Part shown: in pieces, positions 13,908 to 19,420 of the stretch | How positions within the stretch are numbered: the first letter of the stretch is position 1 | Layout of the letters: each line of letters starts with the position of its first letter | Assembly: GCA_934378195.1 (NCBI GenBank) | Contig: CAKRPO010000044.1 | Span: 1 to 19,420 of the forward strand | Direction of reading: 5' to 3' | DNA from: an uncultured Blautia sp. | GTDB taxonomy: Bacteria > Bacillota > Clostridia > Lachnospirales > Lachnospiraceae | Length of the DNA: 19,420 bases | Position numbers and translations under genes: made by a program | Notes under the pieces: model-generated | Database searches by the model: none | Told to the model about the DNA's origin: nothing | Seen by the model: the letters and a program-made list of their open reading frames with translations, nothing else

Positions 13908-14612
13908 TTATTCTTTTTTCTGATATTTCGTCCGCAGTAACCATTTCTGGTCAATCACCTTTATATCCTCTCCAAATCGGATATGCAGTGTCACAGAGCC
14001 GGCTGACTGTTCAATTTTTTCAATGCATCCATCTCCAAATTTCGGATGTTTTACCTGTTCTCCCACTTCATACTGTACGATGCTCGCCTGGTTGCTTTTG
14101 TGCTCCTGCTGCCGACGGTATGTATCACGGATTGCCACCGTTTTATCATGAATCGGGCTTTTTAATTTCTTTTCATAATCATGTTTCATCAGTGCCTCAC
14201 CCGCCTTATAATACGGTGTCGGTGCAGCCCCGACCAGTGAACAGCAATATTTCCAGGCACTTCCGTGAAGTCCGGGCTGCCACAGGTATTCTTTGGGAAT
14301 TGTGATATGATGCTCCATGTAATGGGCATATTCGTGCTTGTACAGATCCATGCGGTCTTCCTTGCTGAGAGGATTTTTTACTCCGTATCCGACAAAAAGC
14401 AAAGAAAAATGAAAATGTTCTTTTTCATGATGACCAGATCTTGTATAAGAACCAAGTGTATCTGTCTCAAATCCAAATGTAATTGGAATCTGCGCTCCGC
14501 GAAGATGATATTTTTTGTCCAGTTCTCTGTATAATGCCCGAATCTGTGCCGTCAGAATCGTTGTTTCTTTCTGCAGCGATGCATATAATTCTGTGTAATC
14601 TCTGTCCGCCAT
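13908..14612 (-). CDS. SprT-like metalloprotease with C-terminal UvrD-type Tudor domain
   Basis: This is a 234-residue protein. Residues 1-150 are SprT-like: the zinc motif HEYAH is at 93-97, and LHGSAWKYCCSLVGAAP supplies the third ligand (H116) in the H-G-x-x-W/F-K pattern of the SprT/Spartan family. Residues 183-227 (VGEQVKHPKFGDGCIEKIE then VTLHIRFGEDIKVID) resemble the Tudor-like tail of UvrD/PcrA helicases, which binds RNA polymerase. The N-terminus is helical and possibly coiled. Spartan proteins cut DNA-protein crosslinks, and this gene sits directly before DNA polymerase IV. GGAGG lies four bases before ATG. It could instead be a general zinc peptidase. The motif assignment is strong and the role is inferred. 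Confidence 0.72.
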   Translation of the reverse strand: MADRDYTELYASLQKETTILTAQIRALYRELDKKYHLRGAQIPITFGFETDTLGSYTRSGHHEKEHFHFSLLFVGYGVKNPLSKEDRMDLYKHEYAHYMEHHITIPKEYLWQPGLHGSAWKYCCSLVGAAPTPYYKAGEALMKHDYEKKLKSPIHDKTVAIRDTYRRQQEHKSNQASIVQYEVGEQVKHPKFGDGCIEKIEQSAGSVTLHIRFGEDIKVIDQKWLLRTKYQKKE

Positions 14613-14684
14613 GAATCCTCCATTTATCTGTAAATTTCTAGCTCATTTTATATGATCTGAAATAACGTTCTTTACTGATTTTTA

Positions 14685-14713
14685 ATCATATACCGAAAGG
14701 CTTCATCTGTAAA
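14685..14713 (-). promoter_or_regulatory. Proximal promoter candidate for sprT-dinB-Nudix operon
   Basis: TTTACA (14708-14713) and TATGAT (14685-14690) are 17 bp apart on the minus strand, starting transcription about 65 bp before the SprT-like ATG. Downstream at 14659-14670, GAAC-GTTA-TTTC differs by one base from the Gram-positive LexA box (GAAC-N4-GTTC), so SOS control is possible but unproven. Confidence 0.5.
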
Positions 14714-14765
14714 CCTGTTTTCACGACAAAAGCTTTCTCACATCTGTTCCACCCAAAAATTCTAT

Positions 14766-14859
14766 AAAAAAACAAAGCAAAATAGATTCTCACTAGCCGT
14801 TTTGTTACCTTACAACTGTCAAAGATGGGAGTATAACACTTTTTTACAATGCAGTTCAA
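14766..14859 (-). promoter_or_regulatory. Distal promoter with terminator-like leader (possible small RNA or attenuator)
   Basis: TTGAAC (14854-14859) and TATACT (14830-14835), 18 bp apart on the minus strand, form a promoter just after the rubredoxin terminator. About 55 nt downstream AACAAA pairs with TTTGTT (14801-14806 and 14771-14776), immediately followed by seven T (14766-14772). The stem is short, so termination may be partial. It would release a short RNA of about 60 nt, or attenuate transcription into the SprT-like gene 150 bp further on. The rest of 14613-14872 shows no coding frame. Confidence 0.35.
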
Positions 14860-14872
14860 TTATTATAACAGC

Positions 14873-14909
14873 AAAAAACAGAGCATATGGATTTCTCCAT
14901 ATGCTCTGT
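14873..14909 (-). terminator. Strong terminator of the rubrerythrin-superoxide reductase-rubredoxin operon
   Basis: A perfect 14-bp stem (ACAGAGCATATGGA, 14896-14909, with its complement at 14878-14891) closed by a GAAA tetraloop is followed on the minus strand by a T run (14873-14877). It lies 35 bp after the rubredoxin stop codon. Confidence 0.95.
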
Positions 14910-14944
14910 GATCATCTGACTTTTCTTATTATAGTACAGCCGTT

Positions 14945-15103
14945 TTATTCTGCTTCTGAGAACTGGTCTTTTCCTACTCCACATAACGGACATTCGAAAT
15001 CTTCTGGAATGTCTTCCCATTTTGTTCCAGGTGCAATACCACCTTCCGGATATCCTTCTGCCTCATCATATTCCCATCCACAGACATCACATACATATTT
15101 CAT
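14945..15103 (-). CDS. Rubredoxin
   Basis: This 52-residue protein was found by reading the frame directly. [20 protein letters not shown] carries the first Cys pair and the usual aromatic residues, and [13 protein letters not shown] carries the second pair. Together the four Cys bind one iron. [13 protein letters not shown] is the standard family core. It is a small one-electron carrier and would reduce the superoxide reductase and rubrerythrin encoded just upstream in the same operon. A GAGGAGGA site lies seven bases before ATG. The spacing from the superoxide reductase gene is 48 bp, and a terminator follows. Confidence 0.96.
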   Translation of the reverse strand: MKYVCDVCGWEYDEAEGYPEGGIAPGTKWEDIPEDFECPLCGVGKDQFSEAE

Positions 15104-15151
15104 GATTAATTCCTCCTCGTGTTTGTATTCATCAATATAAGTAAATTATTT

Positions 15152-15526
15152 TTAGTTTTTCCACAGTCCGTGTAAGTTGCAATATGCATACACTTCTTCT
15201 AGCTTCTCACCATCACTGAGCCAGAAATCTGCAATTGGTTCCTGCTCCGGTGCAAGAATCTTTCTGTAAATGCCCTGGTCAGTGGTTACTGTGATCCACT
15301 CAATGAAATGTTTTTCAATCATTGGATGTTTAGTCTCGCCGACTACAACATGAACACGATTGCCTTCCACGGTATATACCGGTACGTGCTTCTCAATAGC
15401 TGCATCTGTTACTCCTGCTTTAAGTTCCTGCATAGGCTCTCCACAACATATTACCGGAACTCCTTTATCATCAATTTTCTCGATGATGTTACCACAATGC
15501 ATACATTTATAATATTTTACCTTCAT
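15152..15526 (-). CDS. dfx: Superoxide reductase (desulfoferrodoxin, two-iron type)
   Basis: This 124-residue protein has an N-terminal desulforedoxin domain with C8, C11, C27 and C28 (YKCMHCG and ICCGEP) binding the first iron. The catalytic neelaredoxin domain has H47 (EKHVP), H67 (KHPM), H73 (KHFIEW), C116 and H119 (YCNLHG) around the square-pyramidal iron. It reduces superoxide to hydrogen peroxide without releasing oxygen, the strategy of anaerobes. The peroxide can go to the rubrerythrin encoded 31 bp upstream, and electrons come from rubredoxin encoded 48 bp downstream. All ligands are present, so it should be active. Confidence 0.96.
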   Translation of the reverse strand: MKVKYYKCMHCGNIIEKIDDKGVPVICCGEPMQELKAGVTDAAIEKHVPVYTVEGNRVHVVVGETKHPMIEKHFIEWITVTTDQGIYRKILAPEQEPIADFWLSDGEKLEEVYAYCNLHGLWKN

Positions 15527-15557
15527 TGTGATACCTCCTTTGCATTAACGATCTACA

Positions 15558-16100
15558 TTAATAGTTCTCTGCATGGATTTCAAAGTAACTCTGTGGATGA
15601 TTGCATACCGGACAGACCTCCGGAGCTTTTGTTCCGATAACAATATGACCACAGTTGCGGCACTCCCATACCTTAACTTCGCTCTTCTCAAATACCTGAG
15701 CAGTTTCAAGATTCTTAAGAAGCGCACGATATCTGTCTTCGTGGTGCTTTTCGATTTCTCCTACTGCTCTGAATTTTTCTGCCAGTTCATGGAAACCTTC
15801 TTCCTCAGCAGTCTTAGCAAAACCTTCGTACATATCTGTCCATTCGTAATTTTCGCCGTCAGCTGCTGCTGCTAAGTTTTCTTTTGTATCGCCGATTCCT
15901 GCTAATTCCTTGAACCACATTTTAGCATGTTCTTTTTCATTGTCTGCTGTTTTTAAGAACAATGCAGACATCTGCTCATATCCTTCCTTCTTTGCTACTG
16001 AAGCAAAATAAGTATATTTATTTCGTGCCTGTGATTCACCTGAAAAAGCTTCCTGAAGATTCTTCTCTGTCTGAGTTCCTGCATATTTGTTAGCTGCCAT
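15558..16100 (-). CDS. rbr: Rubrerythrin
   Basis: This 180-residue protein has a four-helix diiron domain (1-140), with [14 protein letters not shown] (E22), the first ExxH at E55/H58 (NEKEHAK) and the second at E117/H120 ([10 protein letters not shown]). A C-terminal rubredoxin-like site follows, with C147, C150, C163 and C166 (CRNCGH and CPVCNHP). It is a non-haem peroxidase that takes electrons from rubredoxin or NADH systems and removes hydrogen peroxide in the cytoplasm. GGAGGT lies six bases before ATG. It is the first gene of the three-gene oxygen-defence operon, behind a strong promoter and two palindromes. Confidence 0.96.
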   Translation of the reverse strand: MAANKYAGTQTEKNLQEAFSGESQARNKYTYFASVAKKEGYEQMSALFLKTADNEKEHAKMWFKELAGIGDTKENLAAAADGENYEWTDMYEGFAKTAEEEGFHELAEKFRAVGEIEKHHEDRYRALLKNLETAQVFEKSEVKVWECRNCGHIVIGTKAPEVCPVCNHPQSYFEIHAENY

Positions 16101-16132
16101 TTTTTTACCTCCATTTCTTGATGTTATTTAAG

Positions 16133-16145
16133 ATTACATTGTAAT
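16133..16145. promoter_or_regulatory. Perfect palindrome in the rubrerythrin leader
   Basis: ATTACA-T-TGTAAT is a perfect 6-1-6 inverted repeat, 33 bp before the rubrerythrin start and downstream of the promoter. Its AT-rich 6-1-6 layout is reminiscent of PerR/Fur-family sites but does not match their consensus well. A nearby segment at 16146-16160 also has Fur-like ATGATAA and TATTAAT halves. Confidence 0.4.
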
Positions 16146-16172
16146 TAATAGTTATCATTTATTTTTAATAAT

Positions 16173-16220
16173 AGGAATTGTTCCTGTTTTAATAGTATAC
16201 CATTTTAGTCCAGAAGTCAA
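16173..16220 (-). promoter_or_regulatory. Promoter of the rubrerythrin operon with adjacent palindrome
   Basis: On the minus strand TTGACT (16215-16220) precedes TATACT (16194-16199), which has an extended -10 TGG before it. Spacing is 15 bp to this box, or 17 bp to the overlapping TACTAT (16192-16197). Right after the start region lies AGGAA-TTG-TTCCT (16173-16185), a perfect 5-bp-arm inverted repeat placed as an operator would be. Confidence 0.7.
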
Positions 16221-16245
16221 GTGGAATCAGTAATTATTCCTATTT

Positions 16246-16803
16246 TTATATATTTCTCCGCATGATCAGGCTTCCTTTTTCTTTTAACCACTGAACTGAC
16301 TCTCTATAATCGGGAAGTACCTTCTCAACCTCTGCCCAAAATGCCTTGGAGTGGTTCATTTCTTTTCTGTGACATAACTCATGAACTACTACATAGTCAA
16401 GTATCTCTGTCGGTGCCAGCATCAGCAGACAATTAAAATTCAAGTTCCCCTTGCTGCTGCAGCTTCCCCAGCGAGTCTTCTGATTTCGAATTGTTATCCT
16501 GCCATAATCAACGCCTATCTGCCTGGCAAAATATTCTACTCTTTGCGGAATGAGCTTAAGTGCCTGCTCTGCAAGAGTTTTAATCTCCTCAGGTGTTAAT
16601 TTTTCAATATTCAGTGCATCATATTCCGTCTTGTTCTTCTTTATTTTTTCAATATGCTTATGTATCCAGGTTTCATTCTTCTCAACAATTCTGTCTATCT
16701 CTCTTTTTGAAGCATACCGTGGGGCTCTCACGGTTATACTTAAATCCGGATTCACCTGAATTGCCAATGTTTTTCTGTTTGATCTGATTAGTTTAAATTC
16801 CAT
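16246..16803 (-). CDS. YgjP-like zinc metallopeptidase-fold protein (M48/SprT-type, DUF45)
   Basis: This 185-residue protein has the YgjP core motif TRWGSCSSKGNLNFNCLL (about 110-127). It is followed by VVVHELCHRKEMNHSKAFW, which places the zinc motif HELCH at 141-145 and a third His at 151. The N-terminal half is the usual beta-strand plus helical region. Members are often annotated as M48-family peptidases; substrates are unknown. AGAGG lies four bases before ATG. It follows the iadA hairpin by 33 bp and has no clear promoter of its own, so it probably relies on read-through. Family assignment is confident, function is not. Confidence 0.9.
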   Translation of the reverse strand: MEFKLIRSNRKTLAIQVNPDLSITVRAPRYASKREIDRIVEKNETWIHKHIEKIKKNKTEYDALNIEKLTPEEIKTLAEQALKLIPQRVEYFARQIGVDYGRITIRNQKTRWGSCSSKGNLNFNCLLMLAPTEILDYVVVHELCHRKEMNHSKAFWAEVEKVLPDYRESVQWLKEKGSLIMRRNI

Positions 16804-16836
16804 AAAACCTCTTTTGAATTTTTGTTTCTCTCTAGT

Positions 16837-16880
16837 AAAATATCCGGTATGGAACTCTCGATTCCTGATACCGGATATTT
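16837..16880 (-). terminator. Terminator-like hairpin between iadA and the YgjP-like gene
   Basis: AAATATCCGGTAT (16868-16880 read on minus) pairs with ATACCGGATATTT (16838-16850). A further GGAA/TTCC pairing lies inside, giving a long hairpin six bp after the iadA stop codon. The T tail is only four long, so termination may be partial, which would let the YgjP-like gene be transcribed. Confidence 0.65.
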
Positions 16881-16886
16881 CTGATT

Positions 16887-18038
16887 CTATTTCGTATACA
16901 CTTTTTTGCCTCTTGCGATTACCTCAACAAGCTGCAGGTCCTGATCCAGGATACAAAGATTCGCATCATAGCCCTCTTCAATCTTTCCTTTTCCCTTAAG
17001 GCGAAGGATTTCTGCCGGATTGGATGTTATCGTAGAAAGTGCAATCTCCAACGGGATATCCGCTTTAAACACACATTCTTTGACTTCTTTCAGAAGACAG
17101 CTGGACTGTCCAACTCCCATCCCAAGAAATTCTCCATCTTTACTGTACATAGGAAGACTGCCCTGTCCATCAGAAGAAATCGTCATCCTGTTTGGATTTA
17201 CACCTGCTTCAAGCATACGCTTCATACCTTTGCACACACGTACCTCATCACAGATTGTCTCCCAGTAATCAATATCTTCATTTCCAGTAAAGTCAACTGC
17301 TCCCCCCTTTAAAGCATACTCGATTGCCTTACAGAAGAGCATTTCATTGCGATTGACATGCGTTGGAAGAAGCTGTGAAGCTGGTATTTCTGTCTCATCG
17401 ATAACACGCTCAATAAGATCCATGCATCTTGGGCTGTCACCGAGGTGAACATTTACAACACCTGCTTTTCCGGAAAGTACACCGCCAAGTCTGGTGTCTG
17501 CAACAACACGTGCAAATTCTTCAAATGTAGGCTGTGAAGAGCGATGATCTGAAATGGCAATCTCTCCGGTTCCGATGATTTCCTGAATCATCATAATATC
17601 TTTTGTTATACTGTCGGTCAATGTGTGAACCGGTATCTGATAGCTGCCTGTATAACAGTAAGCTGACATTCCCTGTTCGTTTAACCCTTTGATTTTTGCA
17701 ACAAGTGAACACATATCACGTCCGATTCCATCTGTACCAAGACAGCCAACTACTGTAGTTACTCCGAATTTAGTGAGTCCCTCCAGCGTTGCTTCTGGGG
17801 TACGATTTGCGAATCCACCTTCGCCTCCACCACCAAGTACATGAACATGACTGTCAATAAAGCCTGGTGTCAGGATCAGGCTGCTGCCGTCAACCACTGT
17901 TGCATCAGCAAGAATTCCATCTGCTGATATTGTACCTGCATCTGCAATCTTTACAATCTTGTCATTGATCGTCAGTACATCTTTTTTACCAAGATGCTGA
18001 GGTGCATATACATCGATATTCTGAATTAACTTCATCAT
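16887..18038 (-). CDS. iadA: Isoaspartyl dipeptidase (beta-aspartyl peptidase), zinc amidohydrolase
   Basis: This 383-residue protein matches the family length. The amidohydrolase metal site is visible: H64 and H66 (GFIDSHVHVLGGGGEGG), H198 (VVNVHLGD), H227 (LLPTHVNRNE) and D290 (ISSDGQGS). The bridging position in GEIAISDHRSSQP holds Glu159, where as I recall the E. coli enzyme has a carboxylated Lys (VKCAISDHRS). The enzyme cleaves dipeptides that begin with isoaspartate, salvaging damaged or dietary protein. It starts 29 bp after the YfcC-type transporter gene, which suggests uptake and breakdown of the peptides or their products as one unit. Two ATGs lie in tandem; the first is seven bases from GAGAG. 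Confidence 0.93.
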   Translation of the reverse strand: MMKLIQNIDVYAPQHLGKKDVLTINDKIVKIADAGTISADGILADATVVDGSSLILTPGFIDSHVHVLGGGGEGGFANRTPEATLEGLTKFGVTTVVGCLGTDGIGRDMCSLVAKIKGLNEQGMSAYCYTGSYQIPVHTLTDSITKDIMMIQEIIGTGEIAISDHRSSQPTFEEFARVVADTRLGGVLSGKAGVVNVHLGDSPRCMDLIERVIDETEIPASQLLPTHVNRNEMLFCKAIEYALKGGAVDFTGNEDIDYWETICDEVRVCKGMKRMLEAGVNPNRMTISSDGQGSLPMYSKDGEFLGMGVGQSSCLLKEVKECVFKADIPLEIALSTITSNPAEILRLKGKGKIEEGYDANLCILDQDLQLVEVIARGKKVYTK

Positions 18039-18067
18039 AATTTCACTCTCAATTTAAAAATGCCTGC

Positions 18068-19420
18068 TTAGAATCCAATACCTACAGCGATCAATACTGT
18101 TATAATAGCACCAATCATCAGTACACCAAGGAATTTCCACATAAATTTGATCCAGTTGGACCATTCGATCTTTGCAATAGCCAGAGAACCGATCAGACAT
18201 CCGGATGTCGGAACGATCAGGTTTGTAAATGCATCACCGAGTTGGAATGCAACTACAGAAGTCTGACGTGAAACACCTAACAGATCGGAAAGCGGAGCCA
18301 TGATCGGCATTGTAATTGCAGCCTGTCCTGTTCCGGAAACAACAAAGAAGTTAAATACAGACTGGAACAGATACATAAGTACCGCTGCAACTGCACCAGA
18401 AACTCCTGAAAGTGCGTTTGCAATATTATACATGATCGTGTTGATAACCGTTGGTGTAGTCGGGTCAGAACCACCAAGAACCTGCATGATACCCTGTGCC
18501 ATAGCAACAACAAGTGCTGCACCGATCAGATCTTTTGCACCATCTTTGAAGGAGCTGGCAATGTCGTTCATTCTCATATCATTCAGCTTAAATATAACTC
18601 CGATCACACCAGAAACGATTCCCATGATAAAGAACTGTGTAGCAATTTCAGGCATATAATAGCCTTTTGTCATAACGCCCCAGATTACCCAGATTACTGT
18701 AGCAACCAGTGTCAGAAGAACTAAAATATGGCCAATACCAAAAGAATGGCCTTCATCGATACCTGTTTTTTCGTTCTGATCACGGAAATACTGATCTGAC
18801 TCATATGCAATAGAAATTCTTGGATTTTTCTTTACTTTAGCTGCATAGAAAATAGTCATTCCACAACCAAGTGCTGTGAAAACAACCCACATCACCATAC
18901 GGAAGCCTGCACCGGAAAATACATCGATACCAGCGATACCCTGTGCAATACCTACAGAAAATGGATTCATCCAGGATGAACCAAAACCAATCTGTGTTGC
19001 AACATATGTGACCAGGACTGCAATAACTGTATCATATCCAACTGCAACAAACAGTGGACAAAGGATCATGGTAAATGGAAGTGCTTCCTCTCCCATTCCA
19101 AAAACAGCACCACCAAGAGAAAACAGTACAAAGAGTACCGGTATCAGCAGTTTCTCTGCTCCTTTTGCTTTACGAATCAGTCCGATCAGACCAGCTTCGA
19201 TTGCACCGGTACGAATCATAATTCCAAATGCACCACCTACGATCATAAGAAACGCAATGATCTCAATAGCAGAACTGTTTACAATTCCATTGTACATGTA
19301 GTTAAAAAATCCTGTACCACCATCTCCACTGAAAAGTGCAACTCCTTCTGTTACAACCTTTCCTGCATCATCTCTGAGATACTGGAAACTACCGTCCTTG
19401 ATTACAGTACGGGTTTTCTC
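18068..19420 (-). CDS. YfcC-family transporter (C4-dicarboxylate/basic amino acid carrier-like), 5' end outside window
   Basis: The reading frame is open to the window edge: 450 codons are present and only the N-terminus is missing. The internal Met at 19297 is not the true start, because the 41 codons before it continue without a stop and include a loop (FSGDGGTGFFNYM) typical of the region after the first helix. About ten hydrophobic segments follow. Recognisable parts are IVGGAFGIMIRTGAIEAGL, GMGEEALPFTMIL, QIGFGSSWMNPFSVGIAQ, VVSGTGQAAITMPIMAPL and LIVPTSGCLIGSLAIA, the two re-entrant-type motifs of this ion-transporter superfamily. It is followed 29 bp later by iadA, so it probably imports peptides, aspartate or related acids. 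Substrate is inferred from context only. Confidence 0.9.
   Translation of the reverse strand, partial: EKTRTVIKDGSFQYLRDDAGKVVTEGVALFSGDGGTGFFNYMYNGIVNSSAIEIIAFLMIVGGAFGIMIRTGAIEAGLIGLIRKAKGAEKLLIPVLFVLFSLGGAVFGMGEEALPFTMILCPLFVAVGYDTVIAVLVTYVATQIGFGSSWMNPFSVGIAQGIAGIDVFSGAGFRMVMWVVFTALGCGMTIFYAAKVKKNPRISIAYESDQYFRDQNEKTGIDEGHSFGIGHILVLLTLVATVIWVIWGVMTKGYYMPEIATQFFIMGIVSGVIGVIFKLNDMRMNDIASSFKDGAKDLIGAALVVAMAQGIMQVLGGSDPTTPTVINTIMYNIANALSGVSGAVAAVLMYLFQSVFNFFVVSGTGQAAITMPIMAPLSDLLGVSRQTSVVAFQLGDAFTNLIVPTSGCLIGSLAIAKIEWSNWIKFMWKFLGVLMIGAIITVLIAVGIGF

Overview
The window looks like chromosomal DNA of an anaerobic, low-to-moderate GC Firmicute, most likely a Lachnospiraceae-type gut Clostridium. 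The evidence is the strong GGAGG-type ribosome binding sites, U-tailed hairpin terminators, a rubrerythrin / superoxide reductase / rubredoxin set typical of strict anaerobes, and protein families that I know mainly from gut Clostridia. This assignment is by recognition, not by a search. Every supported gene lies on the minus strand, so transcription runs from high to low coordinates. I see no rRNA, tRNA, CRISPR array or intact mobile element.

From right to left there are six transcription units. (1) 16246-19420: a YfcC-type transporter cut by the window edge, then isoaspartyl dipeptidase IadA, a hairpin, and a YgjP-like metalloprotein. (2) 14945-16100: rubrerythrin, two-iron superoxide reductase and rubredoxin, with a good promoter and two palindromes upstream and a perfect terminator downstream. 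(3) 11818-14612: a SprT-like protease with a UvrD-type Tudor tail, DNA polymerase IV and a Nudix hydrolase, ending in the fossil C-terminus of an AEC-family permease and a terminator. (4) 6145-11720: a TetR regulator, HypB, a 928-residue iron-sulfur flavoprotein, HypA and a polytopic DUF5692-like membrane protein. It has a clear promoter flanked by inverted repeats and a clear terminator, but no hydrogenase genes. (5) 4147-6117: an AlbA_2/HATPase regulator with a heptad-repeat linker, and a MazG-like pyrophosphohydrolase. (6) 168-4056: a tight five-gene cassette consisting of a DEDDh exonuclease with an Ada-type zinc domain, a 35-aa ORF, an HTH-domain protein, a 62-aa protein and a caspase-like protease with an unassigned C-terminal half.

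Unit 6 is the best candidate for an undescribed system. A caspase-type protease, a nuclease, a DNA-binding-type protein and two tiny proteins are packed with 2-24 bp spacing behind one promoter, in AT-rich accessory-looking DNA that ends beside a decayed gene. That composition fits a defence or regulated-death module, but the function is inference. Unit 4 is the second candidate: nickel-insertion proteins without hydrogenase or the other Hyp proteins, cotranscribed with a large redox protein and a membrane protein under TetR control. Unit 3, which joins a Spartan/SprT-like protease to a translesion polymerase, suggests a DNA-protein-crosslink or lesion-tolerance module.
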